A stretch of 64,000 bases of DNA from an uncultured Rubripirellula sp. Its GTDB lineage: Bacteria > Planctomycetota > Planctomycetia > Pirellulales > Pirellulaceae. The DNA is taken from the NCBI GenBank assembly GCA_938075415.1, contig CALJHC010000004.1:1-64000 (forward strand), in the 5' to 3' direction. This document shows positions 1 through 9,631 of this stretch, piece after piece. The notes under the pieces were generated by a model, which had not been told where the DNA came from, did not search any database, and was given only the letters and a program-made list of their open reading frames with translations. The first letter of the stretch is position 1; each line of letters opens with the position of its first letter. Made by a program: the position numbers and the translations under genes.

Positions 1-281
1 CGATTGACGGGCAAAGGGAGGTTCATTGGTAATGAAAACAGGCGAAGTGACCTCTCCCGCCCGTTACTTGCTCCGATTGGCCGGTGATCATCGAACAAAA
101 CAAGTCTCTCATGGTCGTCAGCAAACAATCCTTGAGCTTCGCAGAGACAAGGCAAATCAGGTCCTTACCTGATGCATGCCCAGCCCACGAGAACCAGTCA
201 AAAAACGATTAACGCGCGTCGCTGTCTTGGCTCAACCTGACACAGAATGAATCACGTCCTCAGCAGCGGCGACCAACAGGA

Positions 282-1823
282 CTAGTCAGAAATACAGATC
301 AGGGATTTGATCGTGTGAGCATATAACCTTCCGTTGGAAAAAGATAAACTAGCGCGATGATACGATTCACCGGCAAGACCCAGATCGTTTATCGAAACCA
401 ACGCACTGTCATCAAGTTGTTCAGAATCCCATTTCAAAACGTAAACGGTTCCATTGATCACCGGAATGTAAAGATGCGGCCCCGCAACCGTAGGACTAGC
501 CGCCGCGATGTGGCCCCACCCACTTCCCTTAGACCGCTTGTCGCCATACACAACAAACCCTCGAGAATTCCGCATGTCATTGGGGATGAGCGTCTGCGAT
601 TCAATCCGCTTCTTGGAGGGGTCAAACCACAGAAGTTCATCAGGCATCTCGGTGACACGTGATAACTGAAGTGGAACCTCCAAAAATTCCACTTCCTTGG
701 ACTCCACGTTGACTCTCCCGATCCAAGGCTGTTTGTAGTGACGAAAATAATTCCAAGGACCAACGAGCAGATTTGAGGTCTGTGTGATGTTACGGCCCGG
801 GTACGGTCCAACTGCCTGATCTTGTTTTGTGATTTCAGGTCGTCCTGATCGACGCACAGTGAGGTGCTGGTCAAGCGGAATCCTTTGCACCACCTGACCG
901 TTCTTTGCGTCAACCGATAAATGCTCGGATGCATGAAACAAATGAACAAGGTCATCACGAATGCCAAAGGTCTGCGTGGCAAAGAATTTTTCAATTTCGA
1001 GGGTCCATATCGTCGTTCCGTCCTCGAGATCGACAAGAGAAACACCCGAAGGTTTCTCTGGTGGCCCATGCCCGCCACCTCTTCCAGCAACCACAACCGA
1101 TCGACCATCATTGAGTTGCTGTGGAGTCACAGCGACCCCCATGTTGATACCACATTCGGTCGTCCAAACTAACTTCCCTGATTCGATCTCAACAGCCTGT
1201 AATTGTGTCCACATTTCTTTGGGTGAATCGGCATACCGGTGAGGAAACGCGCCATTGGCCTCCGGCGGATAAATCTGCCTTGTGAAGATAAGTTTCCCTC
1301 GATGCGCAAAGGGAACACACCGGCCCACTGATAGGAAATCACGAAACCAAACCAGTTCACCCGCGAGCGTGAAACAAGAAATCCCGGATGACGCATTAAT
1401 AAACACCACATGCTTACCATCAGTCACCGCCGGCGGCGAACTACTGTCACTGAAGCAGCCTGAGAGGCGAAGTGGATGCTTGCCGATCAGTTCCCGCTTC
1501 CACAACACTTCACCCGAGACAGCATCACAACACCAAGCAATCAAATCCTTTCCTAATTCCGAATCCGCTTCGACAGGCTTGAGAGTGGTCAGAAAAACTT
1601 TGCCCTCGCAGATCACCGGTGTGCTCTGACCCGTTTCAGGCAGCGACAGCGTCCAAGCGACCTTCTCCCCCGACACAACGCTCCACTTTGTCGGGACTGG
1701 TGAATCGGTCTGAAAATCACCAGTCGGCCCAGAGCCCTGTCTCCAATCGTCCGCTTGGCAACAGACGACTGTCATGGCTAGATACAAACAGTATTTTGCA
1801 ACACTCAAGAAAAGTTGGCTCAT
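282..1823 (-). CDS. Exported PQQ-like beta-propeller protein
   Basis: A 513-residue protein with an N-terminal hydrophobic signal segment ending near CCQA (about residue 24), followed by blade-like segments such as GKVFLTTL, GEVLWKREL, GKLVWTTE and GTTIWTLEI. This is the repeated W/G pattern of PQQ_2/BamB-type propellers. I infer a secreted or periplasmic seven- or eight-bladed propeller; planctomycetes encode many of these and their substrate or partner is generally unknown. I see no quinoprotein dehydrogenase active site, so enzymatic activity is not claimed. The ATG start is supported by a GAGGG six bases upstream. The gene stands alone and is divergent from the esterase gene downstream. 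A related but not closely similar propeller protein is at 10232-11611. Confidence 0.82.
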   Translation of the reverse strand: MSQLFLSVAKYCLYLAMTVVCCQADDWRQGSGPTGDFQTDSPVPTKWSVVSGEKVAWTLSLPETGQSTPVICEGKVFLTTLKPVEADSELGKDLIAWCCDAVSGEVLWKRELIGKHPLRLSGCFSDSSSPPAVTDGKHVVFINASSGISCFTLAGELVWFRDFLSVGRCVPFAHRGKLIFTRQIYPPEANGAFPHRYADSPKEMWTQLQAVEIESGKLVWTTECGINMGVAVTPQQLNDGRSVVVAGRGGGHGPPEKPSGVSLVDLEDGTTIWTLEIEKFFATQTFGIRDDLVHLFHASEHLSVDAKNGQVVQRIPLDQHLTVRRSGRPEITKQDQAVGPYPGRNITQTSNLLVGPWNYFRHYKQPWIGRVNVESKEVEFLEVPLQLSRVTEMPDELLWFDPSKKRIESQTLIPNDMRNSRGFVVYGDKRSKGSGWGHIAAASPTVAGPHLYIPVINGTVYVLKWDSEQLDDSALVSINDLGLAGESYHRASLSFSNGRLYAHTIKSLICISD

Positions 1824-2504
1824 ATTCGACCCTCAGGCACTCAAGAGAAAAACATTCCATCTCGCTGGATACCCGAGCGTCAGAATGGCCTGTAGGATAC
1901 CAAGAAATCAGAGAGAGCAACGCACTGAAGTGTCGTCAGCCGTCGCAAAATTTAAGGCGGAAGCATTTTAATGCAAGGAATGATCGAGGACATGGAACGG
2001 CAAAACCTCGTGAACCAATCCATGACTCACACGTCATTCGAACCCTCCAGAATCTGATTGACAAAAGACTGAAACAATCGCTTAAAAACCCGACTCGGTC
2101 CGTCCGCTGAAAACCGGCTCGGTCCGCTGAAAACCGGTTTTGAAACCAATCCAGTGGCAAAAGTCAGTGATTTAAACTGTTGTCCCCTGCAATTGTTTGA
2201 GTCGAGCCGTTTTGACCCATTTTGGCTTCACGAAACACCGTGTGTGAATTCCGTTCAGCCTAGCCCAATGCATCATTCGACGGAGGCACCACGGATCGAC
2301 GGAGAAAGATCAACTCAGCGGGCAACTTCCGGCCAAGGAAGAACGAAGGAAAACGTAGGGCCCTGCGCACTTTCGAAGAAGTCTTCTCTCCATGGAGAAA
2401 CAGCATCTGAAAACAGCACCATCGGTCAGTGGGATCCGCCACGCTTAACACCTATAATCAGCCCGTCTGATTTGCTTTATCGAGATTTAGATTGGTAGGA
2501 CAAA
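1824..2504. other. Divergent intergenic region, 681 bp
   Basis: The gap lies between two divergently transcribed genes, so it should carry both promoters. It holds a short direct repeat with a palindrome (2094-2141) and a consensus-like TATAAT at 2453-2458, about 47 bases before the downstream ATG. I see no convincing -35 box at the matching distance. Short open frames here have no protein-like features. Confidence 0.5.
2094..2141. repeat. Two-copy direct repeat ending in a palindrome
   Basis: The 20-base unit ctcggtccgctgaaaaccgg occurs at 2118-2137 and, with a four-base insertion, at 2094-2117. The second copy runs into the perfect 12-base palindrome aaaaccggtttt at 2130-2141. The core resembles the LacI-type operators at 23948 and 24013 but each half-site has one extra A/T, so identity with them is not claimed. 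Confidence 0.6.
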
Positions 2505-5105
2505 ATGAAAAAAATCTTAGTGATTGCTTGCGTTTTCTTTTATTCGCTCACGATGCAAGTTGACACATCCTGCGCTCAGGCGACCTTGGATTCTGAACAA
2601 ATATCAAGTTCGGTGATCCCTTCAGGAAGGATAACGACAGGTGTTTTTGATTCCAGTGAGATCTTTCCTGGCACCACCCGAGACTACAAGGTTTACATTC
2701 CGGCGCAGCTTACTTCCGACGAACCAGCAAAGCTGATGGTGTTCATGGATGGATCTAGTTACGCCAATCCCAACGGTGCTTTTCGCGCGGCGGAGGTCCT
2801 CGACAATCTCATCCACAATCAGTCGATCCCGGAGATGGTCGCCGTCTTCGTTAATCCGGGAACCGTAAAAGCAACGCAAAACGGCGCGGCAAACCGGAGC
2901 AACCGATCCTTTGAATACGATTCACTCGGCGATCGATACTCTCGATTCCTGATTGATGAATTATTACCGACTGCACTTGAGGGGATCACGGTTTCACCCA
3001 AACCAAGTGACCGGGCGGTTTGCGGGATTTCATCCAGTGGAATTTGTGCTTTCACGGTTGCCTGGGAGCGTCCGGACCAGTTTGGCAAGGTCATGAGCCA
3101 CATTGGTAGCTTCACCAATATTCGAGGTGGGTGGGAGTATCCAGGACTGATCCGCAAATCACATCAACAACCCAAGCCCTTGAAGGTCTATCTGCAAGAA
3201 GGCGTAGATGACCTTAGTAATTTGCATGGGAACTGGCCACTGGGCAACCGCGACATGGCTGCCGCCTTACAGTTTGCAGGCTACAACTATCGACTTGAAA
3301 TGACCCAAGGGGGACACAGCGGAAAATGGGCGGGCGAAAGACTGCCCGATGCACTGAAATGGCTGTGGGATGAATCAGCCGAATCGACCGTGATTCCTAA
3401 TCCGGAGACAAAACCACAATGGAAACCTCACCCAGACGCGGTTGCAAGAAAAGGAACTCCCAAAGGAACGATTCAATCAATGGGAGCTTTTGAGTCCAAG
3501 GTGTTCCCTGATACGATCCGCGACTGGTGGGTCTATGTGCCGGCTCAATACACGCCGGAAACCCCTGCCGCACTCATGGTTTTTCAAGATGGCGAACGCA
3601 TGAAAGCCGAAGGGAGATGGCGAGTTCCCATTGTTTTTGACAACTTAATTCATCGTGGCGACATGCCACCAACCATCGCCGTGTTTGTTAACCCAGGGCA
3701 GGATGCAACCAAGCCAAGGAAAAAAGGCAAATTTTCGAATCGTGGTTTGGAATACGATGCTCTTGGTGACCGTTTTGCCCGATTCTTGACCGAAGAGATT
3801 ATCCCGCAAATTGAGACACAGTACTCCCTCTCGCAAGACCCTTCCATGCGAGCAATCGGTGGATCGAGCTCCGGTGGAATCTGCGCGTGGACCACCGCTT
3901 GGGAACACCCGGAAGCTTTTCGAAAGGTTTATTCCAGTGTCGGTAGTTTCACTCACCTGCGAGGCGGAAATATCTACCCCGCCTTAGTTCGTAAAACGGA
4001 ACCAAAACCCATTCGCATCTACATGGCAGACACCAGTGGCGATGTTGATAACGCCTATGGAAGCTGGCCGATTGCCAATGAGCGAATGGCCTCCGCGTTG
4101 CAGTACATGGGATATGACGTTCACTTCGATTGGGCGGAGGGCTATGCCCACAACGCAGACTTCGGAAGTTACCAGTTTCCCGATGCAATGAAATGGTTGT
4201 GGCGAAAAGAGAAACCTCAAGCCAGCTTTGACACCACGGATGACCTTGGTGGTGATCTCACACTTTTGGATCTACTGATCCCCAATGAACAATGGGAACT
4301 AGTGATCGATAACCTTGGCTTTGCGGATGCACTCTGCTCAGACGACGAAGGTAACCTTTACTATTGTGACATGTCCGCTCGCAAGGTAATCAAACGAGAC
4401 AACGACGGTGAGGAGAAAACAATTTGCCGAGAATCAGTGAGCGGACTTGAATTTAATTCCGATGAATCACTCCTCTATGCCTGCCAAGGATCCAAAAGTC
4501 GCATCATCTCGATCGATCCCAGAACCGGTGAAACTCAGACAATCGCTGATGGCATCAAACCGAATGACCTTGCGGTGACGCAAGACGACCGAATTCTTTT
4601 TACGCAAACGGGCAAGTCAGAAGTCATCTTGGTTGACCCAAAAACCGGGAGCGTTTCCGTTGTGGATCGAGGCATCAATCGCCCCAACGGGATTGCCCTG
4701 TCCAATGATGGAGGAACACTAGCCGTTTCAGATTATGGTGGAGTGAAAACTTGGACCTTTCGGGTCAATGCGGGCGGCCTGCTCGATGCAAAGATGCCAA
4801 CCATGCCGATGCGTAGCAAAATCGATTCCGAGGGTGAGTTTCGATTCAACGAGAAACCGGAGTACCTCCCCAGCAGTCGGGGCGACGGAATGGCGGTCGA
4901 CCACAAAGGACGCTACTACGTTACCAGCGACCTTGGCGTGCAAATTTTCGACCCAACCGGTCGCCCCTGTGGCCTCCTGCCTAAAATTGATCATGATCAA
5001 CCACTCACTACATGCATGTTAGCCGGCGAAAATCGCGACCTACTCTACATCGCCCACGGGAAGCGAATTTACCGAAGGAAGCTAATGATCAATAAGAAGA
5101 AGTGA
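2505..5105 (+). CDS. Secreted double esterase fused to SMP-30/gluconolactonase-like propeller
   Basis: An 866-residue exported protein (signal peptide about 1-25, ending SCAQA). It has two tandem copies of a putative esterase (PF00756, enterochelin-esterase-like) domain at about 45-290 and 325-565, then an SMP-30/gluconolactonase-like propeller at about 590-860. The nucleophile regions read GISSSGICAF in copy 1 and GGSSSGGICAW in copy 2. Each copy is followed by a GSFT..RGG segment and a late His (GGHSGKW, EGYAHNAD) before a conserved MKWLW/LKWLW end. The propeller keeps RPNGIALS and GDGMAVD, which match the metal-site segments of SMP-30 lactonases. Likely role: extracellular hydrolysis of ester or lactone groups on carbohydrate; the substrate is unknown. 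Transcribed alone, with a weak purine-rich site (taggac) before ATG. Confidence 0.82.
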   Translation: MKKILVIACVFFYSLTMQVDTSCAQATLDSEQISSSVIPSGRITTGVFDSSEIFPGTTRDYKVYIPAQLTSDEPAKLMVFMDGSSYANPNGAFRAAEVLDNLIHNQSIPEMVAVFVNPGTVKATQNGAANRSNRSFEYDSLGDRYSRFLIDELLPTALEGITVSPKPSDRAVCGISSSGICAFTVAWERPDQFGKVMSHIGSFTNIRGGWEYPGLIRKSHQQPKPLKVYLQEGVDDLSNLHGNWPLGNRDMAAALQFAGYNYRLEMTQGGHSGKWAGERLPDALKWLWDESAESTVIPNPETKPQWKPHPDAVARKGTPKGTIQSMGAFESKVFPDTIRDWWVYVPAQYTPETPAALMVFQDGERMKAEGRWRVPIVFDNLIHRGDMPPTIAVFVNPGQDATKPRKKGKFSNRGLEYDALGDRFARFLTEEIIPQIETQYSLSQDPSMRAIGGSSSGGICAWTTAWEHPEAFRKVYSSVGSFTHLRGGNIYPALVRKTEPKPIRIYMADTSGDVDNAYGSWPIANERMASALQYMGYDVHFDWAEGYAHNADFGSYQFPDAMKWLWRKEKPQASFDTTDDLGGDLTLLDLLIPNEQWELVIDNLGFADALCSDDEGNLYYCDMSARKVIKRDNDGEEKTICRESVSGLEFNSDESLLYACQGSKSRIISIDPRTGETQTIADGIKPNDLAVTQDDRILFTQTGKSEVILVDPKTGSVSVVDRGINRPNGIALSNDGGTLAVSDYGGVKTWTFRVNAGGLLDAKMPTMPMRSKIDSEGEFRFNEKPEYLPSSRGDGMAVDHKGRYYVTSDLGVQIFDPTGRPCGLLPKIDHDQPLTTCMLAGENRDLLYIAHGKRIYRRKLMINKKK

Positions 5106-5507
5106 CCAAGGTGTGCAATTCCTGCTCGCACCACGGGGGGTTGACCGGGCAGGTCAAAATTGGCTGCAGTGGTCAATGAGTGCGAAGTTTCACGACCGGT
5201 TGAAATGAGAATTCCGCACACCGAGAACAATTCAAACGACCTTCATTTCTGCGACGAATCATCGCCAGCTAGCGACATCAAAACTTGCCTGCTGAGGATG
5301 ACCGTGGAGGCCACCAATGACAATGCGAGTTCCAAAACACCGTGATTTCTAAGCGCAAAGCTTCCTGCAGGCCAAATCTCTCTTGGCCGATCTCTGTTCA
5401 CTCAAGCAAAATCGTCGCCGGCACTTGCCAAGGCCGGATACTTCCGCGGAGATGGGACACGTTGGACCATCAAAACACAATGACATCGACCAGGCGGAGC
5501 AGAGATC
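5106..5507. other. Intergenic region, 402 bp
   Basis: No gene is supported; the short open frames here lack protein-like composition. A weak hairpin (ttgacc/ggtcaa, about 5140-5157) follows the esterase gene without a T tract, so I do not call it a terminator. Confidence 0.4.
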
Positions 5508-6647
5508 ATGAAATTTTGGCTGACGAGTAGCTTCTCAATTCTTTTCGGGTTCGCCTGTATCGGTCATGCGAGAGCTGCCGACATCGTCGACACCGCAGTC
5601 GGTAATGGCAGCTTTAAAACGCTGGTCGCTGCTGTTCAGGCTGCTGACCTCGTCGACACCTTGAAGGGGAAAGGCCCGTTCACCGTGCTGGCTCCAACTG
5701 ACGAAGCGTTCGCCAAGCTACCAGAGGGAACGATTCCTGAACTGCTGAAGCCTGAGAACAAAGCTAAGCTCGCTGCGATCCTCACCTATCACGTGATTCC
5801 CGGCTCCGTTGAAGCGAAAGATGCTTTGAATTTGGCCACAGCGGGCACCGTTAACGGTCAACGTGTCACCTGTTCTTTGGATGGCGGCCAAGTGATGCTC
5901 AATGATGCAAAACTTTTAATCGCTGACATTGAGTGTGATAACGGAATCATTCACGTCATCGACAGTGTGTTACTGCCGTCGGACAAAACCATTCCGCAGA
6001 TCGCGACGGAAGCTGGATCGTTTGAAACACTGCTCGCTGCAGTCGGAGCAGCGGAACTGGCGGAAACGTTGAGCGGAGATGGTCCATTCACTGTGTTTGC
6101 TCCCACTGATGATGCATTCGCTGCCCTCCCTGAAGGCACTGTCGCCGACTTGGTCAAGCCCGAAAATAAGGCGAAGCTGATCGAAATCCTCACCTACCAC
6201 GTTGTGGCCGGAAGGGTGTACGCCGACCAAGCTCTTGCTGCGAGAAACGCAAAAACTCTGCAAGGTGGGTCGATCTCCGTCACTGCGTCTGGGTCGGGAG
6301 CCAAGGTCAATTCTGCAACCTTGTTGAAGACAGATATTGAAGCGAGCAACGGAGTGATCCATGTGATCGATCAGGTACTTTTGCCCGGTCAGAGTCAGGC
6401 GGATTGCCGCCAGATGATTATGAATGCAATTTCCAGAGGCGTCCCCATGTACAACTCAGGTCACCACTCTGCTTGTGCAGACCTTTACGAGGAAACAATG
6501 GTCAGCGTGATGAAAATGACGACCGATCCTCACCTGCGATCGCGAATGCACTCGGCTATCTCGAAGGCGCAGCATCAACGCCTCGCGTCGCGTCGAGCTT
6601 GGACCTTACGACACTGCATGGATGACATGGCGGTCATGCTTCCTTAG
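5508..6647 (+). CDS. Exported protein with two fasciclin (FAS1) domains
   Basis: A 379-residue protein with a signal peptide ending HARA (about residue 23) and two consecutive FAS1 domains (about 25-155 and 165-295). Each has the family landmarks: [19 protein letters not shown] and [19 protein letters not shown], a YHVIPG/YHVVAG segment, and a closing [29 protein letters not shown]1 domains act in cell-surface adhesion. A C-terminal extension of about 80 residues follows; it is rich in Met and His and has three Cys (DCRQM, SACADL, RHCMDD), and I do not recognise it. GGAG eight bases before ATG supports the start. A strong terminator follows at 6759, so the gene is probably monocistronic. Confidence 0.92.
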   Translation: MKFWLTSSFSILFGFACIGHARAADIVDTAVGNGSFKTLVAAVQAADLVDTLKGKGPFTVLAPTDEAFAKLPEGTIPELLKPENKAKLAAILTYHVIPGSVEAKDALNLATAGTVNGQRVTCSLDGGQVMLNDAKLLIADIECDNGIIHVIDSVLLPSDKTIPQIATEAGSFETLLAAVGAAELAETLSGDGPFTVFAPTDDAFAALPEGTVADLVKPENKAKLIEILTYHVVAGRVYADQALAARNAKTLQGGSISVTASGSGAKVNSATLLKTDIEASNGVIHVIDQVLLPGQSQADCRQMIMNAISRGVPMYNSGHHSACADLYEETMVSVMKMTTDPHLRSRMHSAISKAQHQRLASRRAWTLRHCMDDMAVMLP

Positions 6648-6758
6648 ACCGATGCCGTTGTCCAGAGCTGTCAACCTTGACCGCTCTTGATTAACGAACG
6701 ATCAGGATTAATGGGTAACGGATCCCAACCAAAAGACCGTCCCCCTAGGCGGGTGTCT

Positions 6759-6791
6759 GCGAATGAAGCTTCGGCTTCATTCGCTTTTTTT
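6759..6791 (+). terminator. Rho-independent terminator after fasciclin gene
   Basis: A perfect 11-bp stem, gcgaatgaagc paired with gcttcattcgc, closes on a TTCG tetraloop (6770-6773) and is followed by seven T at 6785-6791. It lies 112 bases after the fasciclin stop codon. Confidence 0.93.
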
Positions 6792-6851
6792 ATTGGGTCA
6801 TTGATCAAATGAACTCGGTACACACCACGATGGTAGGGTGTGATGTGTATC

Positions 6852-6873
6852 TCACAGTTCCCCTATACTGTGA
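6852..6873. promoter_or_regulatory. Possible operator: 7-bp inverted repeat
   Basis: The half-sites tcacagt (6852-6858) and actgtga (6867-6873) form a perfect dyad with an 8-base spacer. The spacer and right half include tatact, a possible -10 box. A regulatory role is inferred only from the symmetry and position upstream of the sulfatase gene. Confidence 0.3.
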
Positions 6874-7139
6874 TCGTGTGAGGTGCCGGATATCGCGCGA
6901 TACAACACGGGCATGAAGAGGGGACTTGTCATCAATCGCTTTGGTTCTCGACCATCTGGCGCGAACACATCTGACCTCATCCCCTTCGCTCCGACAACCA
7001 CCAATGATTGACCAACCAGTTAACAGGCAGAAGTGCGAACCGTGATTAAATGCGATGACACCATTGCGTCATATTAATTTCCTGCACCTCAAATTGCTCG
7101 ACTCTATCCAAGTTCTTCCGTCATTCCCCGAAAACGACC

Positions 7140-8756
7140 ATGACGTCCAAAACTTTTCTTCTTCCGATTCTCTACCTTTTGCCATGTTGGTTGATCAACC
7201 CAATGACCAGCGTTGCGGATCGGCCCAATATTCTGGTTGCGATTTCGGATGATCAATCGTATCCGTATGCATCCGCCTACGGCACGCCAGGCGTCCAAAC
7301 TCCTGCGTTTGACCAAGTCGCCAAAGATGGAATTCTATTTCACTCGGCGTTTACCCCGGCACCGGGATGCAGTCCGATGAGGGCCGCCTTTCTAACGGGC
7401 CGCGAGATCTGGCAGATTGGCGCCGCTGGAACGCACGCAAGCGATTTCCCACGAAGCTTACCTGTCTTCACCGAACAGCTTGCCGAGGCAGGCTATCACG
7501 TCGGCATGACCGGCAAAGGCTGGGGGCCTGGCAGAGCAACTGATTGGCCGCACAATCCAGCAGGTAAAAGTTACGGCAGTGCCAAAATGAAATCACCTTC
7601 AGGTATCTCCTCGAATGACTACGCCACCAACTTTCACCGATTCTTAGAAGAAAAAGACGAAAGCCAACCATTCTGTTTTTGGTTTGGAGGGCATGAGCCG
7701 CACCGAAGTTATCAAAGAGGAATTGGTCAGCAGGAGGGAATCTCACCTGCGAAAGTCCACCTTCCGAAATTCCTGCCTGACGCACCTGAGGTCAGGTCAG
7801 ACGTTGCTGATTTTATTTTCGAAGTGCAATGGTTTGACTCACATCTTCAAAGAATGCTTGATCATCTCGAGAAAATCGGAGAGCTCGACAATACACTGGT
7901 GATCGTCACCAGCGACAACGGCATGCCCTTTCCTCGCGCCAAGGCCAATCTTTACGAATATGGCATTCACATGCCTCTTGCAATGAGCTGGCCTGCTCGT
8001 TGGCCTGCGGGACAACAAGACCGTCGGCTCGTAAGTTTGATCGATCTGACAAAAACAATTTTTGATGCGTCTGAAACCACGCCTCAAGAAGCGGATCAAC
8101 TGCCGGGATTTAGCCTAGTCCAAACGCTTGCAGACCCTCAAGAAACCGACTCGCCGGCACGAACCGCAGTTTACAGTGGCCGCGAGCGACACTCTTCCTC
8201 TCGCTTCAATTCGCTGGGCTATCCCTGTCGCTGCATCCGAACCCGTACACATCTCTACATCCGAAACTTTGCGCCACAGCGATGGCCGGCAGGAACACCT
8301 CAAAAATATAACTCTGCAGTATTCAGCGAAGATGGCAAACTCCTCGCCTCTAAACTTGGCCCGAAAGATGGTGGCTACCATGACATTGACAATGGCCCCA
8401 CACTTCAATGGATGATCACGAATCAAAACCGAAGTGACGTCAGCCCCTTACTGTCTGCGGCGGTTGACTTGCGACCCATGGAAGAGCTGTATGACATTCG
8501 CGATGACCCGGCGTGCTTGAACAACCTGGCTGAAACCAAAAAACATCAAGACCTGAAAGAATCCCTGTCCATCAGATTGATACAATACCTCACCCACACT
8601 GACGACCTAAGAGTGACCGACCCGCAGGCGGCGCATCAATGGGAAATGTACCCGAGGCACAGTTCTTTACGCTGGTTCCCGGAACCTCAGTGGTGGTCGG
8701 ACAAAGGTAACCGAGTGCCCCCACAACCTTGGCTGGAAGAACGACGACCACGATAG
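7140..8756 (+). CDS. Exported sulfatase, N-sulfoglucosamine sulfohydrolase-like
   Basis: A 538-residue type I sulfatase with an N-terminal signal segment (about 1-26). The formylglycine motif C-x-P-x-R is CSPMR with Cys77, the residue oxidised to formylglycine by a maturase. The metal-site start is ILVAISDDQSYPY, and the second metal/active-site region is VIVTSDNGMPFPRAK. The DNGMPFPRAK...YGIHMPL arrangement is typical of the sulfamidase (heparan N-sulfatase) branch rather than the arylsulfatase A branch, but the substrate is inferred. It probably removes sulfate from marine polysaccharide or glycosaminoglycan outside the cytoplasm. No clear Shine-Dalgarno precedes the ATG. It is not in an obvious operon; an 875-bp gap follows. 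Confidence 0.9.
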   Translation: MTSKTFLLPILYLLPCWLINPMTSVADRPNILVAISDDQSYPYASAYGTPGVQTPAFDQVAKDGILFHSAFTPAPGCSPMRAAFLTGREIWQIGAAGTHASDFPRSLPVFTEQLAEAGYHVGMTGKGWGPGRATDWPHNPAGKSYGSAKMKSPSGISSNDYATNFHRFLEEKDESQPFCFWFGGHEPHRSYQRGIGQQEGISPAKVHLPKFLPDAPEVRSDVADFIFEVQWFDSHLQRMLDHLEKIGELDNTLVIVTSDNGMPFPRAKANLYEYGIHMPLAMSWPARWPAGQQDRRLVSLIDLTKTIFDASETTPQEADQLPGFSLVQTLADPQETDSPARTAVYSGRERHSSSRFNSLGYPCRCIRTRTHLYIRNFAPQRWPAGTPQKYNSAVFSEDGKLLASKLGPKDGGYHDIDNGPTLQWMITNQNRSDVSPLLSAAVDLRPMEELYDIRDDPACLNNLAETKKHQDLKESLSIRLIQYLTHTDDLRVTDPQAAHQWEMYPRHSSLRWFPEPQWWSDKGNRVPPQPWLEERRPR

Positions 8757-9631
8757 ACTGCTGCCGCGGCACACTGACAGCGTGGGTCCGATCACCACCA
8801 CGTCACTGATCGCCTCAATCCGACTTTGACAACCTGGGAAACTTCAACGGGCTGAAATGATCACAGCCCGAAACCAGCAAAGAACGATACAGGGAATACC
8901 AAACACTGACGAACCAACTTTATTCGCTGGGGCAGAATTAGGTCTTATGTCAGAATATGCAGCAAGTGATTTGATCAGCTCTATCAGCACTAGCCATATC
9001 TAAACCTCTTGTCCGCTTCGCATTCGGTGGCGCACGCTGTAATTAAAACACGTTACTTTTAGCTGCCAAGTCGCACAAAATCGCAACTGCATTGGGATTC
9101 AACCCATCGAAATTGAAATCTGACTGAAACAACGTCACATCAACATCGAATCGAAGACGCAGTGCAGATCGATGCCGGTCACCATCAACTTGAATGACAT
9201 CACGTCAACCATTGTTTTTTCATTGGGTAACCAAACGGCTCAATTTCGATATCGAACTCGATGGACACCAAGCAGCGACACTGTTCAATTTACTCTGATT
9301 TGGGAATGAAAGTAGTTAACTCTTGACTCAGGTTGACTTCGATATAATTGCACCCAATGAAACGGGTTAGCAAAATCGAAAATATCATGGTTCGCTCTAA
9401 CCCTTAACTTGAATCGGTTCGATCGCAAAGACTTCAACCTTCCATTCAATTGTTTGTAGCCTCTTAAACCACCATTAATTCTCAATCTTAAATCGCTCAA
9501 AATGGTCCGTGTGCAAACGGAATAAGACGGCAGTAATACCTTTGGGGCGGATAAGCCGCGCTAACCCTGCCCTCAGTCAAGTTAAGAATTGCAGCAATGC
9601 TTCCAACGCTCAGCAAAACCTAACCTGATTA
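8757..9631. other. Intergenic region, 875 bp, no gene seen
   Basis: Lies between the ends of the sulfatase gene (plus strand) and the repeat-tailed membrane protein gene (minus strand). Only short open frames with no recognisable features occur. No repeat, hairpin with T tract or RNA gene was seen. Confidence 0.45.

Larger units (their letters stand above)
6648..7139. other. Intergenic region with terminator and inverted repeat
   Basis: Holds the intrinsic terminator of the fasciclin gene (6759-6791) and a 7-bp inverted repeat at 6852-6873. The remaining bases up to the sulfatase start show no gene. Confidence 0.5.

Noticed and set aside
458..1111. 217-codon minus-strand frame
   Set aside because: Lies wholly inside the propeller gene in another frame and has no protein-like pattern.
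2154..2498. 114-codon plus-strand frame before the double esterase
   Set aside because: Ends just before the true gene, has no recognisable motif and overlaps the probable promoter.
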